Shown here: piece by piece, positions 34,905-46,374 of the stretch
Position numbering within the stretch: position 1 is the first letter of the stretch
Layout of the letters: every line of letters starts with the position of its first letter
Source of the DNA: Ctena decussata
Lineage: Eukaryota; Mollusca; Bivalvia; Lucinida; Lucinidae
DNA: 64,000 nt
Assembly: GCA_963989385.1 (NCBI GenBank)
Contig: OZ022508.1
Coordinates: 29,782,166 to 29,846,165, forward strand
Reading direction: 5' to 3'
Notes under the pieces: model-generated
Database searches by the model: none
Told to the model about the DNA's origin: nothing
What the model saw: only the letters and a program-made list of their open reading frames with translations
Translations under genes and position numbers: made by a program

Positions 34905-35495
34905 CCGTCCAGAATCAGAATCAGATTCAGAATTGTTTACTGGTGATACGTCCAAGGACAATCATTCACTAGGACTTGTGAATCAGGGAAGTTAGTCCCT
35001 AGCCCTAATAAGAGAAGTAAACTTAGTAACTGAGTCCTCTGCACCCTCAGCAGCAGAAATAAGTGAATCTTCCAGGGAGTTCCAATCTCCAATAGTCTGG
35101 GGGAAGAAACTGGACTTGTAAATGTCAGTCCCAGCCAATGGGGTTTGAAATGTCAGGGAATGATGATTCCTGGTACGCCTATTTGGGGGAACAAGGTCAT
35201 TTATGGGTTTACTGGCTGCACCCCTCAGACCTTTGTAAAGCATTATGAGTCTACTATCTTTCCTTCTCTTTTTTAGGGATTCCCACTTAAGTTTCTGCAG
35301 AATGCCAGTCATACTCCCAGTTTCATATGTGTAATTTCCCGTTACAAATCTAGCTGCCCTTTTCTGCACCTTCTCAAGTTCATCTTGAAGAAGTATACTT
35401 TGAGGGTCCAAAACCGAGCTGCCATACTCCAGGACTGGACGCACCAGTCCCTTGTATGCTGTCTCCTTAACATCCAGCATTCCATCCATCCGCCC
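34905..35495 (-). pseudogene. CR1/Jockey-like LINE C-terminus with microsatellite tail
   Basis: Open minus-strand frame (165 codons): the end of a LINE polyprotein with YKGLVRPVLEYGSSVLDPQ, ELEKVQKRAARFVTG and TDIYKSSFFPQTIGDWNSL, all typical of the C-terminal region after the RT. The 3' end passes into ATTCTGATTCTG repeats (34910-34937). 5'-truncated; the unbroken frame suggests a fairly recent insertion. Confidence 0.8.
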
Positions 35496-35507
35496 GGGTA
35501 TGCTAAG

Positions 35508-35665
35508 TAATACATAGAGCAGGGGCTAGGATGCGGGGGTTTGTGGTGTGAATGGGTGGGTAAGTAGGGTAGGAGAATGGGCTGGGGTTGGTTGGGATGG
35601 GTGGAGTATATGCTGGGAGTTTTGGGGATGACATAGGAATGGTAGAAAGTGTACGGTAAGTATAG
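35508..35665 (+). repeat. G-rich repeat, partial copy
   Basis: Starts ATACATAGAGCAGGGGCTAG and matches the beginning of 37327-38560 (AGGGTAGGAGAATGGGCTGG and beyond) for about 140 bp. Confidence 0.75.
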
Positions 35666-35799
35666 GTATGGGTAGACTTTTGTCAGCCCAAGATGTTAGA
35701 TATTCACATTAAATCTCACTTGCCTCTCTGATCCCTTTATACCTCCCTAAAACCCCAAAACGAAGATGTTAGAGTATGAAGTCTAACAAATAATAATAA

Positions 35800-35935
35800 A
35801 AAAAATGAAGTAAAACATTTAGGGACCAAACATTTGATATTCCGAGGTGGGGGGGGGGGGGTATAATGAAATAAAAAGAAAAAAAGAGAAGTAAAACATT
35901 TAGGGACCGATCATTTGATATTCCGAGGGGGGGGA
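35800..35935 (+). repeat. Tandem duplication with G-runs
   Basis: AAGTAAAACATTTAGGGACC..CATTTGATATTCCGAGG occurs at 35810-35850 and 35890-35930. Each copy ends in a G-run (13 and 8 G). Confidence 0.7.
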
Positions 35936-36439
35936 TGCTGGTTTATTTTGCAAAAAAATCTCTGTCTATGGATGTGCAAGAAAAAATTAATTGGTTCATG
36001 AGGGGATTTAAATAAATATTCTTGCCTCAAAAATAAGTGAAAAATTAAATAATCTGGCTCCACCCAAACTTTCCAAAACAAAAACAAAATAGTCTGCAGT
36101 TAATTCCATTTGAATTGCGTTTGTAAAATGTGGCTGTCTTCTGGGGGGGACTGTGACCCCCAGACCCCCATATTTATAGTAATATTTTGATATTAACTAC
36201 AATTGTTTTACAACAGCAGGCCCGCATGTGCATACATTTACAAAAAATGCTATACAAGCATTCACATACATGTATTAGTGATCTGCCGCATTACTAAGTA
36301 AATGTTTCCACTAAAACTGAATTAGAAAAGAGTCACTAGCTTATGGGAGACAACAAACCCATTGTGTCAAAATAAACACTCTAAAAGGCAAAATTCCTAA
36401 AATAAACTTATTCTTTATCATCATCCCTAGTTTTTACAT
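35936..36439. other. No feature recognised
   Basis: AT-rich with a small hairpin (TCTGGGGGG / CCCCCAGA, near 36138-36168). Confidence 0.4.
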
Positions 36440-37020
36440 GCCCGTTTTGAAAAAAAAACGGACGTATTATGTCATGGCACTGTCCGTCCGTCTGTCTGTC
36501 CGTCCGTCCGTAAACATTCTTGTGCGCGCAATAACTCAGAAATCGATTGGGATATCTTCGTGAAATATGGTAGGAATATGTATTAGGTTGGGACAGTTTG
36601 TATAGTCGCGTATAAGAATGGTTGCTCCCCCTTCCTCAGTTTCCAAGTCATGCCCCTTTGATCATTTTTCCCTACAAGTCTTGTGCGCGCCATAACTAGA
36701 TAATCGAGAACCCCTGATGCTAGGATCATTATTTTTTGCAGGAAGACATTGCCCAACGTGTAGATGACCTGAAAAAAATTGTGAATTTTTGACCGAGTTA
36801 TGTCCCTTTTTCAAATTAGTGCATTTAAGTCTATGGAACCTTGTTGACAAAATATCTCGAGAGCCCCTGATGTTAGGATCATGATTTTGTGGAGGAAGAC
36901 ATTGTCCAAGGTGTAGATGATTTACTTTTGAAACAGAAAAATGTTAATTTTTGATCGAGTAAGGCCCCTTTTTCGATTTAGTGCATTGAAGCCTATGGTA
37001 CAAAAGAACCCTTACATTCA
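36440..37020 (+). mobile_element. Pearl-like element with ~190-bp units
   Basis: Begins with a short hairpin (GCCCGTTTTG / AAAACGGAC) and a CCGTCCGTCTGTCTGTCCGT microsatellite. Repeated units follow, marked by GAGAACCCCTGATG.TAGGATCA and AGGAAGACATTG. Ends unclear. Confidence 0.65.
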
Positions 37021-37326
37021 GTCAAGAACTATTATAGAAAGGAACTTGAAATTCTATGTGTGGCATATTCATGAAAAATAAGCCGTGCTTGCGAACAAAA
37101 TATCCGACTAAGATGTAAACGAACCGGTTAATACCCCTTTCTGCAAAGCGAACCCTTTTTAGAGGCAAGCATAAGGGGCATAGTGTTTCATTAACACATT
37201 TTCTAGTTCCTCCCGAAGTCCGTCTATTTATCTTCCGGTCTGCCTGCATGCCTGTCGTTGCTTGTGTATTACACGGTAGATTAGCGTTGGGGGGAGGGGG
37301 AAGGGGATAGGAGTCATGGTATTCTA

Positions 37327-38560
37327 AATCATACATAGGGCAGGGGCGTGGATATGGAAATTTGTGGTATGAAGGAGTGGGAAGGTAGGGTAGGAGAATG
37401 GGCTGGGGTTGTTTGGGATGGGTAGAGTGTATGCTTGGAGTTGTGGGGATAAAGTGGGTAGGGTAAACATGATAGGGTAAGGAAAGATATGGGTAGTGAG
37501 AGGGGTAAGAATGGCTGTGGGGAAGGAGTGGTGGTGGGGTAGTGGTGAGTGTGTAAACTTCGGAAGGATAGGTGAATGAATTTGGCTGGCGTTGTGTATA
37601 GAACCGTTAGTGGCGGGAATAGGGATCTGGATGGGAGTGGCTTCGGGCGGGTAACCATCAAGAGTAGGGGTTTGGTTGTGGTAGTTATAGACTGGGGGGT
37701 GTGATAAGTAGGGTAGGGTGAGTGAAGAGGTTTGGATGGCACGGTGTGGGAAAGAACAAGTGTTGACATTGGGATTAGGGTGGAGCCGAGAGCATGTTCG
37801 TAAGATCGTGTAATGTATGATAGGATATGGTATAAGAGGGTTTGGGTGGGACGGGCGTAAACGGGGTGGAGTGAGGAGGGGAAGAGTAGGTAAGGTAAGG
37901 TATGTGAAGGGGTTTGGATTGCATGGCATGGGGAAGAACAAATGGTGGGGTGGATATCTGGGCAAGGCTTGGAGCATTTGGGTATGGTAATGTAGGGCAG
38001 GACGGGATATGGGAAGAGGACTGGGTGGGATTGGGATGGAAGAGGACTGGGTGGGATTGGGATGGATGAGGGTTTGTTGTGGGATTGTAAGGGTAGGTGG
38101 AAGCATTGGGTTGAATATGTGTGGGCGTAGGCATAGGTGTTAGCATAATGAATAGTAGGATAGAGAAGGGTAGGGGTAGGGAAAGAGGTTGAGATATTGG
38201 TGCGTATAGAGGAGGTACGCGTAAGGATGGGGCTTGGTTTGGGTATTGTTGGGTGTATGTAGGGTAGAGTAAAATGGAGTAAAGCAGAGCAGATCATGGG
38301 AGGGGAGGGAATGGTATGTGGTGGTGGTAAGATAGGGCTGAGGCTTCTGTGGAGTGTCTCTTTATACTTTCAGTAACTGTCTTACTTAAGGGTTTCGAAT
38401 TTAATAAGCATTTTTCATTTTTGACTTTGGGTATGAGGGCATGGTGAGAATGGTTTGGTGGAAAATGGTGAGTTAGGGTTGGGAAGGGTAGGCTAGGGAA
38501 GAGGTAGGGTGGGGTCCTGGGAGAGGGTTCAGGGCAGATAAGATGTTAGAGGTAAAGTAT
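37327..38560 (+). repeat. G-rich, purine-skewed low-complexity block
   Basis: More than 1.2 kb dominated by GGGTAGG, GGGTTTGG and GATGGGATGG words on the plus strand. Because TAA/TAG/TGA are scarce in the complementary C-rich strand, all three minus frames stay open over long stretches, with Pro/Thr/Ser/His-rich nonsense. Start shared with 35508. Confidence 0.75.
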
Positions 38561-39320
38561 TCTATTCCTGTTTGTCCTGCCAACCGGCACGTCCCACCCA
38601 ACAGCACCCCACAACATAAGACTTGACAAGAGAACATGTCAAACTAACAAGACATACTATTTTTTGACAAGGCATAATGAAAATGTACAACACACAATAA
38701 TAAGTGGACAAGACAACATGTCCAACTGACAAGACGTTATGTGATTTTAACAAGAGATAGTGAAAATGAAAAGCATATAATAACGACTGAAAAAGACTGC
38801 GTGTCGAACTGACGAGATACAATGAAAATGAACAGCTCATAAAAACGAGTGAAGATGACAGCATGTAAAACTGACAGGATATAATGGTTTTCAGACATGA
38901 CATAAAGGCTTTCTAACAAGATAAAATGCAAAATGAACTGCATATAATAACGAGTGGAGAAGACAGCCTGTTAAGCTGACTAATAAAGACTTTAAGACAA
39001 TACATAATGAAATATGTAATATAATAACGAGTGAAGAAGACAACATGTCAAATTGACAAGGTATAATGATTTTCAGACAATACATAATGAAAATGAACAA
39101 CATATAATGACGAGTAAAGAAGACAGCATGTTAAACCGAGCTGATATTAAGGCTTTCAGACAAGACAAATTGAAAACGAACAGCATATAATAACGAATGA
39201 GAAAGACAGCATGTCAACCTGACGAAACATAATGTAACTGAACAGCATATAATGCTTGTCCATATAACATAATGACATGTCCGAATATAAGACAGTTGTG
39301 GGGTTCCATAGGTTTGCTTC
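38561..39320 (-). repeat. Tandem satellite-like repeat, inverted copy
   Basis: Reverse-complement relative of 34105-34790: it ends, read backwards, in CCACAACTGTCTTATATTCG like the start of the other copy. Units TAATAACGAGTGAA.AAGAC and CATGTCAAACTGACAAG recur about seven times. Confidence 0.75.
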
Positions 39321-39709
39321 TTGATAACTGACGTCAATTGAGTTCAACAAGCAATTAACAGGCGTTAAAATCGATCTGTCGGATTTTGTTACAATATATA
39401 ATTTATTATCATTCAAGTGTTTTATAGGTTGTTTGTCTAGGCATGATCATGAAGCAACTTCCACAGACAAACTTGAATTCATGAATACACTGGCCCATTA
39501 GTATATACTATATGCACCTTCATACTTTTAGTTTTTCTTGCAATGAATTTTGCGACAAATTAATTTTTCCTGTTATAATATTTGTCAAAAACGACTGAAC
39601 GAACAAATGTCTTACAATATATGGGGTCATTAATGTTTTTAGATGCTACTTTCATTTTTGCATTTAAATTATTGGTAACATCAGAATACAAAAAACATCA
39701 ATTACTTAC
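39321..39709. other. Gene A intron 1 or upstream sequence
   Basis: AT-rich; no feature seen. Confidence 0.35.
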
Positions 39710-39968
39710 TAAATCGTAACCCAAATTGTGAAGAAATACTGATTAAAATTACATCTCTTTCCTCAAGTCCTCTTCTTTTCCTCTTATTCGTAGTTCTTAG
39801 CCTCATAGTTAATATTGTTTCTCCAATTCCACGATCACTGGATATGATTATTTCACCAATTTTGTCAACGGATGTTCTTTCACCAGGTATACCAAGTTCA
39901 TCTAATTCAATGTAACCAGGAAACATGCTTGTTAATGCAATGCGGTTTAAATGTAGCCGCAACGTCAT
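39710..39968 (-). CDS. Gene A, possible exon 1 or internal module
   Basis: Open minus-strand stretch ending at a perfect donor (TTTA|GTAAGT, phase 1). That phase would fit exon 2 at 33883. It reads MTLRLHLNRIALTSMFPGYI, then GEIIISSDRGIGETIL, then RDVILISISSQFGLRF, a strand-rich sequence without signal peptide. The ATG at 39968 may be internal. A possible acceptor (CGTCAAG near 39985) would make it a symmetric 1-1 exon preceded by ECQFS. Linkage to gene A rests on strand, order and phase only. Confidence 0.35.
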
Positions 39969-40179
39969 ACTGAACTGGCATTCTTGACGAAGTTGTTAAT
40001 AATTAACGACGTCATAGGTAAAACGAGACGTTAAAGAGCCTGGTATGATTTTGGCCATATTTTGCCCCCATATTTATGAATTTTCGAAATTGTATCCCTT
40101 AACCTTTGTTTTTAGTACATGAGTGTTAAAACTTTTAACTATGTACTATGATTCAAGCTTTCTACATTCGTACGACTTT
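39969..40179. other. No feature recognised
   Basis: Short AT-rich stretch between the candidate exon and a pearl-like element. Confidence 0.35.
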
Positions 40180-41165
40180 TAATGTTTTTTAATGTCCCAG
40201 TGACGAGAGTTAGGGTGCATTAAGCTTTGATTCCTGTCCGTGTGTCCGTCCGTCTGTCTGTCTGTCTGCCCATCCGTTCGTCATACTTTACGGTAAAGAT
40301 TTTGTGTAATCAACTCCTCTCACAGTTTGTAACCGACATTTTTCAAATTTTGCAGACATATTGTGGACATATTGAAGATGTGCATGTGGGTTTTTAATAG
40401 AGCTAAGATAAATTTTGACATAATTACGGCCTTTTGAACTCGTTTTAGGTATTTTATTCCATTGTATGGTCTGGAGGTTGTGTAATCAACTCCTTTCACA
40501 GTTCTCAGTGGATTTTTTTCAAACTTTGCATATGTATTGTGGACATGTTGAAAATATGCTTGTAGGTCTTTGATGGGGCTTGATATATTTTTTGACAGCA
40601 ATACGACCTGTTGAACTAAGTCATTTTATGTGATTTTTGCATTGTACGGTATAGAGGTTGTGTAATCAGCCCCTTTCACAGTTTTCAGTGGATGTTTTAC
40701 AAACTTTGCATACATATTGTGGACATGTTTAAAATGTGCATGTGGGTTTTGATGGGGCTTGAATTATTTTTGACAGAATTACGGCCTTTTGAACTTAGTC
40801 ATTTTAGACTGCTTGTTTTGCATTGTGAGGTAAGGAGCGTATTTAATCAACTTCTACCACAATTTTCAATTGCTGTTTTTCAAACTACGCATACATATTG
40901 TGGACATGTTGAAAATGTGCATGTAGATGTTTGATTGGGTTAGAATTAATTTTGACAGAATTACAGCATTTTGAACTTAGTCATTTTAGGCAATATTTTG
41001 GCTTGCATGGTACAGATGTTGTGTAATCAACTCCTTCCACAGTTTTCAATGGATCTTTTCGATGCTTACATATCGTTGACATATTGAAGATGAGCATGTG
41101 GGTTTTTGATGAAGCTAGAAATAATTTTGACAGAAAATGGCCTTTTCAACGTATTTGTTACGACC
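40180..41165 (+). mobile_element. Pearl/HINE-like element with five ~200-bp units
   Basis: Same family as 20322-21055. CGTCCGTCTGTCTGTCTG (about 40245-40268) is followed by repeats of GTTGTGTAATCAACTCCT and CATATTGTGGACATGTTGAA. Minus- and plus-strand frames through it are artefacts. Confidence 0.75.
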
Positions 41166-41539
41166 TGGCAGTGATAACAAGAAAGATGGAAGTAAACCAG
41201 CAACAAGCCTGTTTTAAGACTTAAAAAATTTTATTTACATGTACATCATAATTAAAACAGTCATTATTAATCAAGAAAATGTTTAATTTACGATACCTTA
41301 ATTAATCTTGAATGTCCCTCAGAATGTCCTATTTAAAACACAAGTCTTTTCACAGTTTCTGATCCCAAATATTAAAGTCAGCAGAATATTCCAATAATCC
41401 CAGAATGAAAGTCACAAAATAATCCAATGTATTTAAATTCCAGCATAAACTTATTCAATAACAGACTGGTGAAAGTTTACAAATATGACTAAAGGAAAAT
41501 TTGTGGTCTTTATATATTATCTAGGAACATTCAGGAAAT
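41166..41539. other. No feature recognised
   Basis: AT-rich. Starts with TTACGACCTGGCAGTGATAA, which resembles some LTR edges, but no partner end was found. Confidence 0.35.
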
Positions 41540-41830
41540 ATCAGATAATATCAAGGTCATTACTTGAGCTTGATCAAGGTAACTCATATTTCGACAATTA
41601 CAAAATTCTCAACAAAAGCCATTTGGACCATTTGGAACCACATTTCTTATACATTCTTCATTGGCTGCAGGAATGAGGATTTGTCTTAAAAGGGACATGT
41701 CACATGACCAAAATAGACGCCATGCTTGAAAAATCTTCTTCTCCAGAACCAACTCACCGATAACCTTGAAACTTTGTACATAGCATAAGGTACCCACATA
41801 CTATCAAGAAAGTTCAAATGGCTTTTATTA
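41540..41830 (-). repeat. Single unit of the ~440-bp pearl-like repeat, minus strand
   Basis: The reverse complement contains CTTGATAGTA, AAGTTTCAAGG, GTTGGTTCTGGAGAAGAAGA and GGTCATGTGACATG, in the same order as units in 7323-9729. Confidence 0.7.
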
Positions 41831-42059
41831 CGGTTCGATCATCTTTCTGCTGCTTAGTATGAGAAAATGGTAGAGCATATGAGTTCATGAACATTATAGA
41901 AAATTTTTGCATAGAAATTGGTATGTAGTCATTTAAATGAGTAAAAGGTGATTGCAATATCCGTGTTACTATAATTATACGACGTTACGTCAATAACGTC
42001 TATGACGTTAAGTTAATTTTGGACCCCATTCTTTAAAAAGTAGACCCCATTCTTTAAAA

Positions 42060-42522
42060 CAGATCAAATTGCAATTGAAAATGTGCAGAGGAGGGCAACA
42101 AAACTTGTTCGTTCGATCTCAAACCTGTAATACCCAGAAAGTTTAAAATCTCTAGGCTTGCCAACATTGGAATACAGGCGAGTTCGAGCTGATGTTATTC
42201 AAATCATAAATGACATAGACAGAGTGGCAAAAGATAAACTAATCCAGTTGAATATACATGTAGAAACACAGACAAGAGGACATACTTTCAAACTATTTTA
42301 GCCAAGATCAGAGCAAACAGCTTCAGTAACAGAATAGTTGATATATGTAAGGTACTTCCAAATTCAGTGGGCACCCTCCATAAACTCATTTAAAGGCCGA
42401 TTGAACACACATTGGGCCAATCATCCAAATAAATTCGATGCTGCATGCTATGAAACCGGACTACATTCAAGACTGGGAAAACAATTTTCAGAAGCATCTG
42501 AAGAGGCAGAACTGCCTAGATG
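42060..42522 (+). pseudogene. LINE C-terminal remnant, plus strand
   Basis: Plus-strand frames read IENVQRRATKLVRSISNL, ESLKSLGLPTLEYRRVRADV, QTRGHTFKLF, then SINSFKGRLNTHWANHP: the C-terminal tail of a CR1-like LINE protein. At least three in-frame stops or frameshifts. 5' truncated. Confidence 0.8.
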
Positions 42523-43225
42523 ATGTCGACACAGTGAGTTCACAGTGAGAGTTAATAGCGTTATCATTCCTTAGTAACCATGTGCATAGTTTACTAACAA
42601 GAGTCATTCATTAGGACAGTGTTGTTTTCTTGTTTATGTAACAAATCCCCTCAGCCGGGGATCCGGCAGTATCCTCTTGACATAACAGTGATTTCAGAGA
42701 ACAAGAGGTCAAAGGCCAGTCTTTGATCAGGGTCTCTCATATTTTTCAAGCATTACTTCAGTACAAGGGCTTAAGAAGTCTTCGAGAAGTTGGTATAGAT
42801 TCAAACTTAGGGATATAAGATAATATCTAGGCGCTATAAGATGATAAAACTTGTGCCTGACTATTGGTTGCTTAATATTCTGAGACACACTATTACTTCA
42901 TTGATACAAAGCAATTATAAACTGGAATTTAAGACTGTCCGATCACACTGCTCGTTTTTAGGCCAGTCAAAACGCTCGGAGATCTAGAGGTCTCAAATTT
43001 GTATCTGGTCCAGTTTTCTAGCGTCTATATTATTTCGTTCTAATACTGATTAAAACCATTGCCCTAAAAGAAACGTTTATTAACGTGTTAATTAGAAGGG
43101 TTTTTTAACATTTTTTATATTTATAATGTATATTTACTATATATTTATGTATATTTATCTATTTTGCTTCCTATGAATATCAAAAACATAAACAAATTCA
43201 TATCAAATTATCTATGTCGTACAAT
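42523..43225. other. No feature recognised
   Basis: AT-rich; one small hairpin (CCCCTCAGCCGGGG, near 42648). Confidence 0.4.
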
Positions 43226-43455
43226 GAGCCGCGACACGACAAAATCAACAAAGTGGCTAGTGCGCCCACGGAAGACTCAGATCAGCCTTGGCATCCGCCC
43301 AGTTTGATCAGAGTCTTTGCTGTCTGATTGGAGCTAGCTTCGCTACCCTTTAAAGGTACAGCCATGACTCTTATAAGATTTAGTGAATGCCCAGGCTACT
43401 CAGAGTTTCCACTTGGCGCACATGTCACTTTGTTTGTTTTGTCGTGTCGAGGCTC
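43226..43455. mobile_element. MITE family 1, copy 4
   Basis: Full-length, 230 bp: GAGCCGCGACACGACAAAAT at the left, TTGTCGTGTCGAGGCTC at the right, with the interior GACTCAGATCAGCCTTGGC. Confidence 0.9.
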
Positions 43456-43794
43456 AAATATTTCCGACATTTTTTGCAACAAATTCCGTCAGTATTACTC
43501 ACGAGAACATCTTTTTGCAAGATCGAATCGAAGCAGAATGACAATCAGAATTAAAATCAGCATAAAACTTTTTGCGTTACAGCTGATAAGCTGCACCATC
43601 ATCTATCCAGTAAATGTTTAATTTCTGTTTCAGTGCTGAATGTAAGAATAACTATTTTATGTCGATCCGATAATCTGACAATACTAAAGCATTTCAATAT
43701 CTTAAACTTACAATTCTGGCAGCTATATTTCGTTTTTTTATGAAAAGTCTCGTCAAATGTTGTAAATGTCAATATTTTACATACAGCAATATGT
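43456..43794. other. Spacer between two MITE copies
   Basis: 339 bp of AT-rich sequence, no feature. Confidence 0.5.
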
Positions 43795-44032
43795 GATCCG
43801 CGACACGAGAAAACAAACAATGTGGTTGTGCGCCCAGCGCAGACACAGATCAGCCTGGGCATATCCGCCCAGTCTGACCAGAGTCTTCGCTGTCCGCATG
43901 GAGGTAGCTTACACCCTTAGCTATCCTTTAAGCGCTTAGTGAAGAGTCTGATCAGACTGGGTGGATGCCCAGGCTGATCTGAGTCTGCGCTGGACGCATG
44001 ACCACATTGTTGGTTTTGTCGTGTCGCGGCTC
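43795..44032. mobile_element. MITE family 1, copy 5
   Basis: 238 bp. The left end GATCCGCGACACGAGAAAAC is slightly mutated; the right end is GTCGTGTCGCGGCTC. Two internal palindromic blocks flank GCATGGAGGTAGCT. The best-preserved interior in the window. Confidence 0.9.
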
Positions 44033-44839
44033 ATGTATATATTATGGCTCGATTTGTTTGCAGAAGGCAAATAGCAATTTCTAACACGTGATTCGTTTTG
44101 AAAAAAGTAGACGCCTCATTTGTTATCTTCACCCGCAACATAATCTAAAATAAATAAAAGCCCAGAGGCCATGCGTCACCCGACGTGTAATTTGTGGCAC
44201 ACACTGCAGCGTTTTACTCAGTGGACTGTCATAATAGCCAGTATTAGAGAACGTGTATGTCTCTTTCCTGTTATTAAGGACAAAAATAGCGCAATTATAA
44301 TAGACAAAGCATAAACGAATACTGATAATAAATCCAAAGTTAATTTCTACAATGCCAAGGTTAAGAAAGGGACACAATTCAATCATAATATACAAAATGT
44401 GGCTTAAAGCTTATCAGACGATCAACACTTTAGGAACTTACAATTTAAATATCATGGCTGTATGTATATGCGAAATTTGGATAAGAGTCTTACCACCAAA
44501 TCCATCTTCTTTCTGACAAGGGCTATAACTGCGCTTATGATTCTGGCTGAAATATCCCGCCTCTTTTGCATGAACTGTGCATGTTTGAAATTCCAGCATT
44601 TAAATATGAATACGCATGTACATCTAAAGATACGGTTTCAACTGAATGGGAGTTTCTATTGTGTAAAAAGGGCCAATAACTCTGTTAACGATAAGTATCT
44701 CAAACCCTAACCATAATCGGAATGTTTATCGCACCAAATACTAATAGTTGACCCAAATTCACTTTTCTTCATCGACGGTTCAAAAAGTGAAAAAAAAATG
44801 TAAAAACTGGTATAGGGCCATTTTTTGTCAGAAAAAAAA
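44033..44839. other. No gene supported
   Basis: A minus-strand frame at 44129-44395 contains a cysteine-bearing stretch after a CCTTAATAACAG acceptor-like site, but donor and phase do not fit a neighbour. Left uncalled. Confidence 0.35.
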
Positions 44840-45100
44840 GAACAATTAAAAATACAAATACAAATAGACATTTTCAGAGCATGACAAAAAATTCTGCACA
44901 GTTTCGAGTCAGTCCGAGTACAGACGTGGAAGGAGTTGCGGGGATAGTGTCTAAGTCAGCATAGGTCATAACTCCATGGAAGATGTAAGAGGAGTTGCGA
45001 AGACAAAATTTCAGACGGACAGTTGGACGGACGGACAGAATAATGCACGTATGGACGGACGAAGGTCATTTCTATAGTCCCCTCCGACAACGAGGGTTAA
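44840..45100 (+). repeat. 3' end of a pearl-like element
   Basis: GGAGTTGCG duplicates are followed by a GACGGACAGTTGGACGGACG run and a closing TCCCCTCCGACAACGAGGG hairpin. Upstream extent unclear. Confidence 0.55.
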
Positions 45101-45390
45101 CAAATAGACCAGCAATTGAAGTTATTGTTAAGCTTTTGTATTTTCATGCACATCTGACTGTGACGTGAGTTTATAGGTTTTCGCTTTTACGAGAAGCGCT
45201 TTTGAAATTACTCTTGGCAGTTTCTTTACGGAAATAAAATAATGCAACTGATTTAGAAGAAGAAATTATTCCGATTTCGTGCGTGTTTTGATTTTGCATC
45301 CAATGCCTTTCGATAGTAGTTTATATATCTGACCTCAAATTGTGCTACATAATAGATTGGTGAAAGAGACACTTATTTGTGTGTGCGCAT

Positions 45391-45412
45391 GGGTGGCGGG
45401 GGCGGGGGAGGG
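45391..45412 (+). other. Potential G-quadruplex
   Basis: GGGTGGCGGGGGCGGGGGAG followed by GG: four G-runs of at least three within 22 nt. Confidence 0.5.
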
Positions 45413-46374
45413 CAGAGAAGAAAAAAGCATATCCCGTTTAGTATTATTATTGTATATTCAGTAAATTTGAAGATGAACAGGAAAGACATAAAATTTTGGA
45501 GGAGTTTGAGTTAAGCCAGATCAGAGTGTTCATTTCAGATTTACTTGCCCTTGAGGACCAAAACTTTTCCCAAAGGCTTACAAATGGAGAAAAGTGTTGT
45601 TATGGGCACAGAAACATACTTTATATTGGAACTTGATCAAACTTGTACACGAATTGATTACATTTTTTGCCAATTCCGTCGAAAAAATGACCGAGTTATG
45701 CCCCTTTTGGTTTATTTCGGTTATTTTCTAATTTCTAAAGTACTTGACATTGGAAGCTGATTTTCTACATTAGCTGTTTTTGACGAGAAAAGAAATATTT
45801 GAATTAAATTAACCAAATCTGCATTCAGTAATTATGGAGTTGATTCACCTGACAGTCAGTACTTATGCAGCTACTGGGCTAAAGAACCAGTGGGCAAAGG
45901 GTTTTGAGACTTCATGTATTCAATAGATTTAGTCAACTTTGCGGAGCCTTATTCTATTTTATTTTTTTTGTTTTTATTTATTTCCTTTTTTTTTTTGCTC
46001 TGACAAATTTAAACTTTAAAATTTGTCTTTACATTGTCGAAAATGAAAGGAGGTCTTGTTACAAGAATATCTGCGACGTTATTGAAGCTAGGATTATGAT
46101 ATTTTATACACATGTTGATAATGAAATATGCAAAAAAGCGAAGATTTTGGGCAAATTCCGTCAAAATATAGCTGAGTTACTCTTTTTGTTTGAATTTGGC
46201 ATTTTCTCAACTTCTGCACCACTTGACCTAGGAAGCTGGTTTTTGGTATATGGGTGTTCTTGCTTTGGCAAAATACTTTGTTACGTAAGAGATAACTCTG
46301 CATTCAGTAATTATGGAGTTGTTCCCCCTGATAGTCAACAAAGCCACTGGATAAATTAGCCACTGGACATAAGG

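Noticed and set aside
34992..35489. 165-codon frame as a host gene
   Set aside because: The sequence is the C-terminal tail of a CR1/Jockey-like LINE polyprotein with a microsatellite 3' tail, so it is listed as a mobile-element remnant.
37324..38297. Overlapping minus-strand open frames of 322, 260 and 123 codons
   Set aside because: All frames are open at once because the strand is C-rich and poor in stop codons. The translations are low-complexity Pro/Thr/Ser/His and shift frame along the same repeat. No start context or splice logic.
38562..39416. Chain of minus-strand frames with repeated hydrophobic translations
   Set aside because: They are successive translations of one tandem DNA repeat, with the same motif reappearing in each frame.
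41157..41240. LTR beginning at a TTACGACC motif
   Set aside because: No matching CA end, target duplication or internal proteins were found.
45904..46359. 151-codon plus-strand frame
   Set aside because: It lies across units of a tandem-repeat element, and the corresponding part of the neighbouring unit is closed.
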